In this document: positions 15,850 through 24,142 of the stretch, piece by piece
Numbering within the stretch: position 1 is the first letter of the stretch
Layout of the letters: the number at the start of each line of letters is the position of its first letter
Assembly: GCA_023435725.1 (NCBI GenBank)
Contig: JAEYRD010000233.1
Location: forward strand, 1 to 32,643
Origin: Pseudomonadota bacterium
GTDB lineage: Bacteria > Pseudomonadota > Alphaproteobacteria > Rhizobiales > Xanthobacteraceae
Direction of reading: 5' to 3'
DNA: 32,643 nucleotides
The notes under the pieces: generated by a model
The model's database searches: none
What the model saw: only the letters and a program-made list of their open reading frames with translations
What the model was told of the DNA's origin: nothing
Made by a program: the position numbers and the translations under genes

Positions 15850-16260
15850 ATGAGCAAGCGGCTCCCCGAACGTTACCGATGCCTCCGAACCTTCGCTTTC
15901 GGCGACAGTCCCGCGCTCGCGGATGAACTGCTTGAACTCGTCGTCAAGGGCATCAAGACCGCGACCTGCAGCACGGAAGACGAGCCGAACACCTCGGCGC
16001 CCGGTGAGCGCTGGGTGGTGCTCGATGGACGTGGAGAGCCACGCTGTGTCATCGAAACCACCGAGGTGACATATCGGCGCTTCAATGAAGTTGAGGCCGA
16101 CTTTGCGTTTGACGAAGGAGAGGGCGATCGGAGCCTGGCCTATTGGCGTGACGCCCATCGGACCTATTTCGGCCGGCTCGGACGATTCAGTGAGGCCATG
16201 ATGCTCATGTGCGAGCGCTTCCGGCTAGTCGAGGTCTTCGGCGATCTCTCGCGGAGCTGA
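15850..16260 (+). CDS. ASCH-domain protein
   Basis: 136 residues. The ASCH fold is shown by FGDSPALADELLELVVKGIKTATCS (about 17-41, in parts), with the conserved G-x-K-T-A-T turn. GERWVVLDGRGEPRCVIETTEV follows, then a C-terminal W-x-x-x-H (YWRDAHRTYF). ASCH domains resemble PUA folds; some members are RNases or N4-acetylcytidine amidohydrolases and others are thought to bind RNA. The Lys of GIKTAT and the following Thr are the residues used in the enzymatic members. It has its own transcription unit and converges with the MCP-like gene. The exact activity is not resolvable here. Confidence 0.85.
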   Translation: MSKRLPERYRCLRTFAFGDSPALADELLELVVKGIKTATCSTEDEPNTSAPGERWVVLDGRGEPRCVIETTEVTYRRFNEVEADFAFDEGEGDRSLAYWRDAHRTYFGRLGRFSEAMMLMCERFRLVEVFGDLSRS

Positions 16261-16331
16261 TATTTACGTGCTCCGTGAACGCTTTACCGCCTGCCATCGC
16301 GCACAAGTAGCTTGCCAAGCCGACAGATTAC

Positions 16332-16397
16332 GCAACCGTTGCAGATTGCCGGTGTTTTGCCCGACGAGTCAAACGATTTGGCTGGACGCAAAACACC
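16332..16397. repeat. Inverted repeats in the convergent ASCH/MCP-like junction
   Basis: GGTGTTTTGC (16351-16360) and GCAAAACACC (16388-16397) are perfect 10-bp arms with a 27-bp loop. Just before them GCAACCGTTGC (16332-16342) is a small palindrome. The 16261-16458 interval is more AT-rich than its flanks and looks like a dispersed intergenic element of the kind common in Bradyrhizobium. It may also end transcription from both sides. No gene seen. Confidence 0.4.
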
Positions 16398-16458
16398 AGC
16401 GAAAACAATCCTCCGGCTACTTTGCATGGGGTTGTTTTGCGGATTTTGTTTCAGAGCC

Positions 16459-17535
16459 TCACGCCCCGCAGACGATCACGCCACACCAGCCGAGCCCGCG
16501 ATAGGTCTCGTAGCCCGGGGTCGCATGGAAGGCGACCAGCGTGCCCGTGTGGTCGTGATAGAAGCCGGAGCGCTGGCCGTTCAGCGAGAGGGAGATGCGC
16601 TCGCTCAGGATGCCCTGGCCGTCGGAGGCTGCGATGACGCGAAAATTCGAGTCGACCAGCAGCACACGGGCCTTGTCGCGGTCACCGACACGGACACCTT
16701 GCACGATCGCGCGCGCCTGCGGCTCCCAGTCGAAATGGATGGCGAGCACGCCGATCGGAGCGCCGTTGGCCTGGCCGCCGGCGCGGACGCTGGCGCAATA
16801 GGTCGCGACCTGCGCATTGCCGAGCAAAGGCTGGTTCTCGACGTCGCCGGCGACATAGTCGTCGCCGGAGCGCAAGGTCCGCGCCTCGCGAAACCATTTG
16901 GTGTGGGCGACGTTCTGGCCGGCGACGCGAAAGCGGTCGGCGCGGCCGTTGGCGATGACGTTGCCGTCGAGGTCGCAGAGCCAGAGGTCGAGATAGACGG
17001 TGTAGGCGCCGAGGATGACGCCGAGCCGTTTCGAGGCGTAACCGACCGCCGCAGGAGCAGGCGACGTCGCGCAATCGACCACGGCGGAGTCGGTCGCCCA
17101 CCAGCGCACGTCACACGTGCGCTCATAGAGGTTGCGGTCGATCAGTTCGACCGCATTGAGCGAGAGGTCGACCATGCGCTCGCCGCGCGAACGCTGGCTC
17201 ATGCGGTCGATCGAGGAGACCAGATCGCCGGTGCGCTTCGTCAGCTGGGTTTCGAGCTCGCGTGCGATGGTCTCGACCTGCTGGCCGACGCCGCGCACCT
17301 CCTGTGCCACCACCGCGAAGCCGGCGCCTTGCGCGCCGGCGCGCGAGCTCTCGATCAGTGCGTTCAGCGCCAGCATCTTCATCTGGTTGGTGATCTGCTG
17401 GATCGACCTGGTCTTGTCGACCGCGATCTGGTTGACCTCCGCGGTCAGGCGATTGATCAGGACGGAGATGTCGGAATCATCATCAGTGGGTTCGGTGGCG
17501 ATCGGCTTGGCTTTGAGACCCAGCGCAGCAGACAT
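16459..17535 (-). CDS. Soluble MCP-like sensor with N-terminal signalling hairpin and C-terminal Cache-like domain
   Basis: 358 residues from ATG 17535; ATG 17550 is an alternative and neither has a strong ribosome site. Residues about 48-98 carry the tip of a chemoreceptor hairpin (ITNQMKMLALNALIESSRAG, then GFAVVAQEVRGVGQQ), which contacts CheA/CheW. The hairpin legs are much shorter than normal and there is no HAMP or membrane helix. Residues about 120-355 form a ligand-sensing domain of Cache type (RNLYERTCDVRWWATD, LDLWLCDLDGNVIANG, KARVLLVDSNFRVIAASDGQ). The sensor comes after the signalling part, the reverse of a classical receptor. It probably senses a cytoplasmic ligand or redox state; the role in chemotaxis is inferred. 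Confidence 0.85.
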   Translation of the reverse strand: MSAALGLKAKPIATEPTDDDSDISVLINRLTAEVNQIAVDKTRSIQQITNQMKMLALNALIESSRAGAQGAGFAVVAQEVRGVGQQVETIARELETQLTKRTGDLVSSIDRMSQRSRGERMVDLSLNAVELIDRNLYERTCDVRWWATDSAVVDCATSPAPAAVGYASKRLGVILGAYTVYLDLWLCDLDGNVIANGRADRFRVAGQNVAHTKWFREARTLRSGDDYVAGDVENQPLLGNAQVATYCASVRAGGQANGAPIGVLAIHFDWEPQARAIVQGVRVGDRDKARVLLVDSNFRVIAASDGQGILSERISLSLNGQRSGFYHDHTGTLVAFHATPGYETYRGLGWCGVIVCGA

Positions 17536-17819
17536 CGGGGGACTTCCCATGGAAAAGAGGCTTGATCTGCCATGAACCCGGACAATCACGTCAGATCGAA
17601 TATGAGTCGTTTTCGAAGATTCCGCCTAACGCCCGCTTAATTTGCTATTCCACGGAATGCCCAAATGATAGTCAGTCCGTGCTCCAAGGCGGCAATCCAC
17701 CGCTTTGTGCGGCGCGGACATTGCAAACTCCAGGGGATTCCGGGTCAATCGTCATTTCCACGCCGGCCGCAGCAACGCCCTGTGTCCGGCTCCCGGGTTC
17801 CTCAAACCAGCCTCGCCTC

Positions 17820-19661
17820 ATGACGCCGCCCGCCACCGCCTTGCCCGTCGAAGTGCCCCAGGCGTTCCTGGGCGTGGCGCGCTCGCTCACCGACAAGCTC
17901 TGGCGCGACCGGTTGGATGCGCGCGGGGCGGCCAAGGCGCTCGCCATCGTGCAGCGGCACCAATTGCCGGAGCTGCTGGCGCGGGTGCTGGCCGGCCGCG
18001 GCGTCGACATCGACGCAGTCGCCGACTTCCTCGATCCGACCATCCGAAAACTCATGCCGGATCCGTTCACGGTGACGGAGATGGAAGCCGCCGCCAAGCG
18101 GATCGCCGACGCTGCGCAGAAGGGCGAGAAGGTCGCGCTCTTCGGCGACTACGACGTCGACGGCGCGACCTCGGCGGCGCTGCTCGCCTGGCATCTGCGC
18201 CATTGCGGGCTCGATCCGCTGATCCACATTCCCGACCGGATTTTCGAGGGCTACGGCCCTAACGTCGAAGCGGTTCGTGGGCTGGCGGCAAAGGGCGCCA
18301 CGCTGCTGGTCACTGTCGATTGCGGCACCACCAGCATCGAGCCGCTCGCCGAGGCGAAACGGCTCGGCATGTCCGTCGTCGTGATCGACCATCATCAGAC
18401 CGGCACGGAGCTGCCGGAGGTTGACGCACTGGTCAATCCGAACCGGCTCGACGATCTCTCCGGCCTCGGCCATCTCGCCGCTGTCGGTCTCGTGCTGGTC
18501 ACGCTGGTCGCCGTGAATCGCGAGCTGCGCCAGCGCGGCTTCTGGAGCAGCGAGATGCCCGAGCCCGATCTGCTCGGCATGTTGCATCACGTTGCGCTCG
18601 GCACGGTTGCGGATGTGGCACCGCTGATCGGTCTCAACCGCGCCTTCGTCGCCAAGGGCCTGATCGCGATGCGGCGTCGCGACCATGTCGGCCACACCGC
18701 GCTGATGGACGTGGCGCGGCTCAACGGCCCGCCGGAGGCCTGGCATCTCGGCTTCATGCTCGGGCCGCGTGTCAATGCCGGCGGCCGCATCGGCCGCGCC
18801 GATCTCGGCGTGCGGCTGCTGCTCGAAAGCGACAGCGTCGAGGCCGCGCGGATCGCCGCGGAGCTCGACCGTCTCAACACCGAGCGCCGCGTCATCGAGC
18901 AAGCGGCGGAAGCCCAGGCCGAAGCCGAGGCGCTGGCCTCGATCGGGCTCGAGGACAAGCTCGGCGTGATCGTCACGGCCTCCGAAGGATGGCATCCCGG
19001 CGTGGTCGGCCTCGTCGCGTCCCGCCTGAAGGAGAAATTTTCCCGTCCCGCCTTCGCCATTGCGCTCGAGCCCGGCGGCATCGGCACCGGCTCGGGCCGT
19101 TCGATCGCAGGCGTTGATCTCGGCAAGGCGGTGCGACAGGCGGTCGCCGACGGCATTTTGCTGAAGGGCGGTGGCCACGCGATGGCCGCGGGCGTGACCC
19201 TGCGAAAAGAGAAGCTGGCCGAATTTCGCGCCTATCTCGAAAATGCGCTGGCGCGCGATGTCGCCGAGGCACGCCATGTCAACGAGCTCGATATCGACGG
19301 GGCAATCTCCGCGCGCGCAGTGACGACGGAGCTTGCAAACACGCTCAACCGCGCCGGTCCCTTCGGCAGCGGCAATCCGGAGCCGGTGCTGGCGCTGCCC
19401 GCGCATCAGCTCGTCTATGCCGACGAGGTCGGCCAGGCGCACCTGCGGCTGCGCTTCAAGTCCGGCGACGGCGCAATCGTCAACGGCATCGCGTTCCGAT
19501 CGGTCGGTCAGAAGCTCGGCAACGCGCTCCTCGCCAATCGCGGCCAGCAACTGCATGTCGCAGGATCATTGTCGGTCGATCGCTACCAGGGCGCCGAACG
19601 CGTGCAATTCCGTGTCATCGATGTCGCACTACCGGACCAGGGGCCATCCGTGATTAGGTAG
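17820..19661 (+). CDS. recJ: Single-stranded-DNA-specific 5'-3' exonuclease RecJ
   Basis: 613 residues from ATG 17820, the normal family length. The frame is open back to 17562, but that part is not RecJ-like. The DHH core has motif I GDYDVDGATS (Asp110, Asp112, Asp114), then VTVDCGTTS, motif III IDHHQTG (Asp190-His191-His192) and GTVADVAPL. Then come GPRVNAGGRIGRADLG, the DHHA1 part with GGHAMAAG, and a C-terminal OB-like region. RecJ degrades single-stranded DNA with Mn2+/Mg2+ in RecF-pathway recombination and mismatch and base-excision repair. It stands alone: the MCP-like gene is divergent and the SDR starts 106 bp after its stop. Confidence 0.97.
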   Translation: MTPPATALPVEVPQAFLGVARSLTDKLWRDRLDARGAAKALAIVQRHQLPELLARVLAGRGVDIDAVADFLDPTIRKLMPDPFTVTEMEAAAKRIADAAQKGEKVALFGDYDVDGATSAALLAWHLRHCGLDPLIHIPDRIFEGYGPNVEAVRGLAAKGATLLVTVDCGTTSIEPLAEAKRLGMSVVVIDHHQTGTELPEVDALVNPNRLDDLSGLGHLAAVGLVLVTLVAVNRELRQRGFWSSEMPEPDLLGMLHHVALGTVADVAPLIGLNRAFVAKGLIAMRRRDHVGHTALMDVARLNGPPEAWHLGFMLGPRVNAGGRIGRADLGVRLLLESDSVEAARIAAELDRLNTERRVIEQAAEAQAEAEALASIGLEDKLGVIVTASEGWHPGVVGLVASRLKEKFSRPAFAIALEPGGIGTGSGRSIAGVDLGKAVRQAVADGILLKGGGHAMAAGVTLRKEKLAEFRAYLENALARDVAEARHVNELDIDGAISARAVTTELANTLNRAGPFGSGNPEPVLALPAHQLVYADEVGQAHLRLRFKSGDGAIVNGIAFRSVGQKLGNALLANRGQQLHVAGSLSVDRYQGAERVQFRVIDVALPDQGPSVIR

Positions 19662-19767
19662 CACACGATCCGGACCCAAGGGCCGCGCTGGCGCAAAGTG
19701 CGTAGTGGCTTTCCGCCAAGATCATGCGCAAGAATAGATCGCTCAAACAACAAAAATGGGAGTGAAC

Positions 19768-20577
19768 ATGGCAGGGCAGGTTGAAGGCAAGGTCGCGCTG
19801 GTAACGGGCGGTGCCTCGGGGATCGGCGAGGCGATCGTCGAGTTGTTCGCGCGCGAGGGCGCCACCGTCATTGCGACCGACATCGATGAACTGCGAGGCC
19901 CCGAGCTCGCCAGGCGCGTCACCAAGGCCGGCGGCAAGGCAATTTTCCTGGAGCAGGACGTCACCAGCGAGGAGCGCTGGATCGAGATCGTCGCCGAAAT
20001 CGCAAAGCGCTATGGCCGGCTCGACATCATGGTCTCCAACGCCGGCATCGGCATTGCCGTGCCATCGATCGTCGACATGACGCTTGGCGACTGGCGCAAG
20101 CAGAATGCGATCAATCTCGACGGCGTGTTCCTCTCGGTCAAGCATTGCCTGCCCTTGATGCGGAAGGCCGGCGGCGGTTCGATCGTCATGATGTCTTCGC
20201 TCGCGGGCCTGCGCGGCTCGCCGGGGCTGTCGGCCTATTCGGCGACCAAGGGCGGTGTGCGGCTGTTCGCCAAATCAATCGCGATGGAGTGCGCCGCTGC
20301 TGGCGACGGCATCCGCGTTAATTCCGTGCACCCCGGCATCATCGATACGCCGATCTGGGGCAAGATCCCAACCGGTGCGACCGGTAACCAGGGCAATGCG
20401 CCGATCGATCCGGAGGAGCGGGCGCGTGTCGTCACGCCGCTCGCCCGGGCGGGCCAGGCTGCCGAGATTGCCTCTGGCGTGCTGTATCTGGCCTCCGACG
20501 CCTCGCGCTACGTCACCGGCACCGAGCTCGTCATCGACGGTGGCATGAACGCCGGCGGCGTGCCGCGACGGCAATAG
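19768..20577 (+). CDS. Classical short-chain dehydrogenase/reductase
   Basis: 269 residues from ATG 19768; GGGAG sits five bases before it, so the ATG at 19756 is not needed. Motifs: TGGASGIG (13-20, cofactor), DVTSEE, NNAG-type motif as SNAGIG (90-95), Ser143-Ser144, and the catalytic YxxxK at Tyr157-Lys161 (YSATKGG). HPGIIDTP follows, and the C-terminus is FabG-like (YLASDASRYVTGTELVIDGG). A D-I-D at the end of the second strand (ATDIDE) suggests NAD(H) preference. Substrate unknown; perhaps a hydroxysteroid or cyclohexanol-type alcohol. The class II aldolase gene follows in the same direction after 109 bp, with a hairpin between them. Confidence 0.95.
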   Translation: MAGQVEGKVALVTGGASGIGEAIVELFAREGATVIATDIDELRGPELARRVTKAGGKAIFLEQDVTSEERWIEIVAEIAKRYGRLDIMVSNAGIGIAVPSIVDMTLGDWRKQNAINLDGVFLSVKHCLPLMRKAGGGSIVMMSSLAGLRGSPGLSAYSATKGGVRLFAKSIAMECAAAGDGIRVNSVHPGIIDTPIWGKIPTGATGNQGNAPIDPEERARVVTPLARAGQAAEIASGVLYLASDASRYVTGTELVIDGGMNAGGVPRRQ

Positions 20578-20615
20578 GCCGCCGCGCAAGGCGCGAAGGG
20601 CAGGGTGGCGCCCCG

Positions 20616-20644
20616 CAGGGGCTGACGCGCAGGCGCAGCCCCTG
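20616..20644 (+). terminator. Hairpin between SDR and aldolase genes
   Basis: CAGGGGCTG and CAGCCCCTG are perfect 9-bp arms around an 11-base loop, 39 bp after the SDR stop. No T-run follows, so termination would be inefficient; it may instead protect the SDR mRNA end. Confidence 0.4.
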
Positions 20645-20686
20645 TACAAGGCACGGAGCTTCCGACCGACAGAGGTTTCCTTCGCC

Positions 20687-21484
20687 ATGGCGCACAGCCT
20701 TCACTCTTCGTCATCCACGCCGGCGCCGTTCCGCTCGAACCGGCCGGACCTTGCGACCGATGCGATCCGCACGGCGCGCGAAGACCTCGCCGCCTGTTTC
20801 CGCATGGCCGCGCGCAACGGTTTCGAGGAGGGCATTTGCAACCACTTCTCGGCCGTGGTCCCCGGCCATGACGATCTCTTCCTGGTCAATCCTTACGGCT
20901 ACGCCTTCCGAGAGCTGACCGCGTCAAAACTCCTGATCTGCGATTTCCACGGCAACGTGCTCGACGGCGAGGGCGTGCCCGAGGCGACCGCCTTCTACAT
21001 CCACGCCGAGATGCACAAGCGCCTGCCGCGCGCGAAGGTCGCCTTTCACACCCACATGCCCTACGCCACCGCGCTGTCGATGACGGAGGGCGATCCCCTG
21101 ATCTGGGCCGGCCAGACCGCCCTGAAGTTCTACGGCCGCACGGCGGTGGACCGCGATTACAACGGCCTCGCGCTGGACAGCCGCGAGGGCGCACGGATCG
21201 CATCGGCTGTAGGCGATGCCGACATCGTCTTCATGAAGCATCACGGCGTGATGGTGCTGGCTCCGACCATCGCGGAGGCCTGGGACGATCTCTACTATCT
21301 CGAGCGTGCCGCCGAGGTGCAGGTGCTGGCGATGTCGACAGGACGGAAAGTGCTGCCCGTCGATGCCGCGGTTGCGGCCGAAACCTACAGGCAGATGCGC
21401 GAGGGCGATTCCGAATCCGCGCGTCTGCATCTCGCCGCCATCCGCCGCCAGCTCGATGCGGAGGAGCCGCAGTACCGGCATTGA
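20687..21484 (+). CDS. Class II aldolase/adducin family protein
   Basis: 265 residues; AGAGG lies ten bases before the ATG. The Zn2+ ligands of the family are visible: His121 and His123 in FHTHMPYATAL and the His pair at 185-186 in MKHHGVMV. The candidate catalytic acid is Glu99 in GVPEATAF. The N-terminal GFEEGICNHFSAVVPGHDD binds the substrate phosphate or carboxylate in relatives; NHFSAVVPG replaces the sugar-phosphate-type NxSxR, so a non-phosphorylated substrate is likely. Enzymes of this kind cleave aldols or decarboxylate, and some have adducin-like roles. It may share a pathway with the SDR upstream. Confidence 0.92.
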   Translation: MAHSLHSSSSTPAPFRSNRPDLATDAIRTAREDLAACFRMAARNGFEEGICNHFSAVVPGHDDLFLVNPYGYAFRELTASKLLICDFHGNVLDGEGVPEATAFYIHAEMHKRLPRAKVAFHTHMPYATALSMTEGDPLIWAGQTALKFYGRTAVDRDYNGLALDSREGARIASAVGDADIVFMKHHGVMVLAPTIAEAWDDLYYLERAAEVQVLAMSTGRKVLPVDAAVAAETYRQMREGDSESARLHLAAIRRQLDAEEPQYRH

Positions 21485-21490
21485 GCGCCT

Positions 21491-21536
21491 CATCGTCATT
21501 CCCGGACGTGCGAAGCGGAAGCCCGGAATGACGATG
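21491..21536. repeat. REP-like palindrome at a convergent gene junction
   Basis: CATCGTCATTCCCGG (21491-21505) and CCCGGAATGACGATG (21522-21536) are arms with one mismatch around GCGAAGCGGAA-type loop sequence. The core CGTCATTCCCGG...CCGGAATGACG is a dispersed palindrome familiar from Bradyrhizobium. It sits between the stop codons of the convergent aldolase and transglycosylase genes and probably serves as a bidirectional terminator. Confidence 0.75.
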
Positions 21537-21549
21537 TGCGAGCGCGTGC

Positions 21550-22779
21550 CTACGAACCCTGCCGCAGCTTCGCGAGCACCTTCAGCCCGCCATAACCGTC
21601 TGCCGGCGTGATCCCTGCGCGCTGCTGAAAGTCCTTGATTGCCTTCATGGTGTCGTTGCCGACGCGACCGTCGGTGCCGCCGGTGTCGAATCCGGCCTTT
21701 GTCAATCGCGTCTGCATCTCCTGTACCTCGGCGAGCGTGAGCACGCGCTCGGAGCCCGGAAATGGCTGGATGAACGGCGGCGCACCGAGGCAGCGGTCGC
21801 CGAGATGGCAGATCGCCAGCGCATAATTCATCGAGGGATTGTAGCTCTTCACCGAGTAGAAATTCGGCCCCAGCAGGAACGTCGGTCCGCCCGCGACCGG
21901 TGTCCACATCTGCGCCGACGCGTTCGGTTGCGGAAACGGCTGGCCGTCGGCGCGGGTGACACCGGCCGCCTGCCACGCTGAATAGGTCCGGCTGCCGCTC
22001 GCGTCGCCGGACGCGCGCACTTCGTAGCCCCAATGCTCGCCGCGGTGCCACTTGCCGCGGTTGACGAGATATTTCGCCGTCGAGCCCAGCGCGTCGTCGG
22101 GCTTGCCGAAGGGCGATACCTTGCCGTCGCCGTCATAGTCGATGCCGACATTGAGCCAAACTTCCGGCATCCATTGCGAATGTCCCATTGCGCCGGCCCA
22201 GGATCCCCGCATCTCTTCCGGCGTGCTCCAGCCCTTGTCGACGATGCGCAGCGCGTTGATGAGTTCGGTCTCCCAATAGGCCTTGCGGCGCGGCTCGTTC
22301 CAGGCGAGCGCGGCCAGCGAGGGAAACACCGGCGTCATGTGGTTCTGCTGCACCAGCGGATCGCCGTAGGCGGACTCGACGCCCCATAGCGCCAGAAGCG
22401 TGCCGCGCTCGACGCCGAAATCGCGCTCGATGCGCGCGAGCAGCGCCTCGTTGTTCTTCAGCGCGATCTTGCCGTTGATGATGCGCCAGTCCGAGACGCG
22501 GCGGTTGATGTACTGCCAGACCTGCTCGTGGAATTCCGGCTGGTTGCGCATCTGCTTGAATACGCTCATGTCCGGTTCGACCCGCGCCATCGCGCGCTGC
22601 CAGGTCGCCGCCGAGATGCCCTTGGCCATCGCGCGTGCGCGAAATCCCTCGCGCCATTCGTCGAAGCCCGGAGGCGACGCGAGGACGTGCGCCGGGAATG
22701 CGAGGAGAGCGGCCGCACCGAGCGTCGATTGGAGCAGGGCGCGGCGGGTGTGATGGGCCGAGGAATCAGCTTGTTTCAT
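21550..22779 (-). CDS. Lytic murein transglycosylase, MltB family, with PG-binding domain
   Basis: 409 residues. The N-terminus HHTRRALLQSTLGAAALLAF is a twin-arginine signal peptide. The SLT_2/MltB catalytic domain covers about 38-330, with catalytic Glu135 in LALWGVESAYGDP, then AGAMGHSQWMPEVWLNVGIDYDGDGK (in parts), which is the typical MltB signature. A PG_binding_1 domain follows at about 345-405 (LTKAGFDTGGTDGRVGNDTMKAIKDFQ, in parts). It cleaves the MurNAc-GlcNAc bond with 1,6-anhydro formation in the periplasm. With the L,D-transpeptidase and the M23 peptidase it is the third cell-wall enzyme in the window, but the three are not linked in one operon. Confidence 0.96.
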   Translation of the reverse strand: MKQADSSAHHTRRALLQSTLGAAALLAFPAHVLASPPGFDEWREGFRARAMAKGISAATWQRAMARVEPDMSVFKQMRNQPEFHEQVWQYINRRVSDWRIINGKIALKNNEALLARIERDFGVERGTLLALWGVESAYGDPLVQQNHMTPVFPSLAALAWNEPRRKAYWETELINALRIVDKGWSTPEEMRGSWAGAMGHSQWMPEVWLNVGIDYDGDGKVSPFGKPDDALGSTAKYLVNRGKWHRGEHWGYEVRASGDASGSRTYSAWQAAGVTRADGQPFPQPNASAQMWTPVAGGPTFLLGPNFYSVKSYNPSMNYALAICHLGDRCLGAPPFIQPFPGSERVLTLAEVQEMQTRLTKAGFDTGGTDGRVGNDTMKAIKDFQQRAGITPADGYGGLKVLAKLRQGS

Positions 22780-22914
22780 GGAGCCATTCTAGCGGGAAAC
22801 ATGGCCCCTGTGAGTCGGTTCCTGAAACGCGAGGAACAGGCGCTCGATCCCGTGTTCCCAGGAACAAAGTGTCGCACTCCTGCATTCCCATGCACTACGT
22901 TGGAGGAGGAGAAA

Positions 22915-23175
22915 ATGAAAAGATACCTGTTTGCGGCAGCCATGGCCACCGCGATCGCGGCCCCCGCATTCGCCGATGAAGTCGGCGTTCACGTCGGCCC
23001 GGTCGGCGCCGGCGTGACGGTTGGTCAGTCCCACGAGTATCGCGACCGCGACCGCGATCGTGACCGCACCACCGTAATCAAGGAGCGCGCACCCGCCGAC
23101 CGCACTACGGTGATCAAGAAGGAAGATGAATTCGGCAATCGCAGCAAGACCGTAATTCATCACGATAACGACTGA
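22915..23175 (+). CDS. Small exported charged-repeat protein, 86 residues
   Basis: From ATG 22915 with a very strong ribosome site (GGAGGAGGA). A signal peptide covers 1-21 (YLFAAAMATAIAAPAFA). A short Gly/Val-rich part (GVHVGPVGAGVTVG) is followed by DRDRDRDR and two copies of a DRTTVIK unit (each followed by a charged linker). I do not recognise a named family, though similar exported proteins occur in Bradyrhizobium. It is divergent from the transglycosylase gene and is followed by a perfect hairpin. It is probably periplasmic and partly disordered. Confidence 0.8.
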   Translation: MKRYLFAAAMATAIAAPAFADEVGVHVGPVGAGVTVGQSHEYRDRDRDRDRTTVIKERAPADRTTVIKKEDEFGNRSKTVIHHDND

Positions 23176-23182
23176 CGCAGCA

Positions 23183-23207
23183 GGGCCCCGGCTCTCCGCC
23201 GGGGCCC
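23183..23207 (+). terminator. Strong GC hairpin after the 86-residue gene
   Basis: GGGCCCCGGC, loop TCTCC, GCCGGGGCCC: a perfect 10-bp stem 8 bp after the stop codon. There is no T-run, so it may be Rho-assisted or an mRNA-end stabiliser. Confidence 0.6.
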
Positions 23208-23248
23208 AACCTCCGTATGCAGCCTGTTCATCGAAAATTCGGGGTGGA

Positions 23249-23500
23249 ATGAAGATACGCGCTCATGCGGAAAGCCATGTGGTCGGGCTCGACGACGGAT
23301 CGCAATGGCAGATTTTCCCCGGTGATCTCGCGACCACGCTGAACTGGACGCCCGAAACCGACCTGCGCCTTGAGCCGAGCGGCGACCGTGTGAGTTCGCA
23401 TGTGCTGGTGAACGTCGCCGATCAAAGCCGCGTGCGGGTGATCGCATGCGGCGAGACTTGGTCCGACGGCGAGGTTAGGAAAGCGTTGAAGGATGGGTAG
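23249..23500 (+). CDS. Conserved hypothetical protein, 83 residues
   Basis: ATG 23249 with GGGGTGG just upstream. The product begins MKIRAHAESHVVGLDDGSQW and is rich in beta strands (VVGLDDGSQWQIFPG, SSHVLVNVADQSRVRVIACG), predicting a small soluble barrel-like domain. No signal peptide or membrane segment. I do not recognise the family. It follows the exported 86-residue gene and hairpin and is probably a separate unit. Confidence 0.7.
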   Translation: MKIRAHAESHVVGLDDGSQWQIFPGDLATTLNWTPETDLRLEPSGDRVSSHVLVNVADQSRVRVIACGETWSDGEVRKALKDG

Positions 23501-23557
23501 GCGTTATCCGGATGAAACTCCAATTTTAGGCGCCGCGCGGCGGCTGGCGTTGCCCGT

Positions 23558-24088
23558 TTAGTCGTGCTGCAACTCAGCGGCGATGCCGGCGAGCCAGCGC
23601 CGGATCGTGGTCTCCGCCTTCGCGTCCAGGCCTCTTGCGAGGCGCTTCTCCAATGCGATCACGCGTTCCCGGCACGCTTTCAGCAGTGTCGTGCCCCGCG
23701 GCGTCAGCGTCCATTGCTGGATGCGGCCATGGACCGGATGAGGCGTCATCTCGATTGCACCATCGCGTTCGAGATTGCGAATGATCACGCCAACCGTCTG
23801 GGGGGTGAGGAAGGTGAGGCGGGCGACGTCAGCGCCGGACAGGCCTGGATAGGCGTTGAGCATGGTCAGCACCGCGAATTGCGGTGACGTCACGCCGAGG
23901 TCGGCGAGCGTCCGCTCCATTGTCAGCCGGACCGCGGCGTGGGCCTGGCGCAGGAGATACCCGAGATAGCCTTGCTCGCCGCGCTTGCCCTCGCCGGGGG
24001 CGGGTACATGAACGGCGCCATCGTCTGCAGGTGCGGGCGCCTTCCGCGCGGCTTTCGATCTGGTGATGTCAGCGGACTTGCGTGTCAT
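23558..24088 (-). CDS. MarR-family transcriptional regulator
   Basis: 176 residues from ATG 24088. A TTG at 24106 in frame would add six residues, but it lies within the operator. After a basic, Ala/Pro-rich extension of about 40 residues the MarR domain runs from GYLGYLLRQAHAAVR through LGVTSPQFAVLTML, then the winged helix LSGADVARLTFLTPQTVGVIIRNLERDG (in parts) and the wing HPVHGRIQQWTLTPRG. No cysteine is found in the OhrR sensing position, so a thiol switch of that type is unlikely. It is divergent from the CMD/AhpD-like gene, and a 35-bp palindrome covers the shared promoter and the ATG of this gene, so autorepression is expected. Confidence 0.93.
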   Translation of the reverse strand: MTRKSADITRSKAARKAPAPADDGAVHVPAPGEGKRGEQGYLGYLLRQAHAAVRLTMERTLADLGVTSPQFAVLTMLNAYPGLSGADVARLTFLTPQTVGVIIRNLERDGAIEMTPHPVHGRIQQWTLTPRGTTLLKACRERVIALEKRLARGLDAKAETTIRRWLAGIAAELQHD

Positions 24089-24122
24089 GTAAGAGCTCTT
24101 ATACAATATAAGTGCTCTTACA
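24088..24122. promoter_or_regulatory. MarR composite operator over the divergent promoter
   Basis: TGTAAGAGCTCTTATA (24088-24103), spacer CAA, then TATAAGTGCTCTTACA (24107-24122): 16-bp arms with one mismatch. Each arm is itself a palindrome, TAAGAGCTCTTA and TAAGTGCTCTTA, whose starts are 19 bp apart. Two possible -10 elements, TACAAT (24102-24107 and 24119-24124), fall inside. Two dimers could bind side by side on this DNA. Confidence 0.7.
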
Positions 24123-24142
24123 ATATCACGAGGTGCACGGCA

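Noticed and set aside
16268..16504. A 78-codon frame in the ASCH/MCP-like gap
   Set aside because: It crosses inverted repeats, has no ribosome site and runs into the antisense of the MCP-like gene.
17802..19556. A 584-codon open frame on the minus strand
   Set aside because: It is antisense to recJ, and its product is rich in Arg, Ala, Gly, Asp and Glu without any domain pattern.
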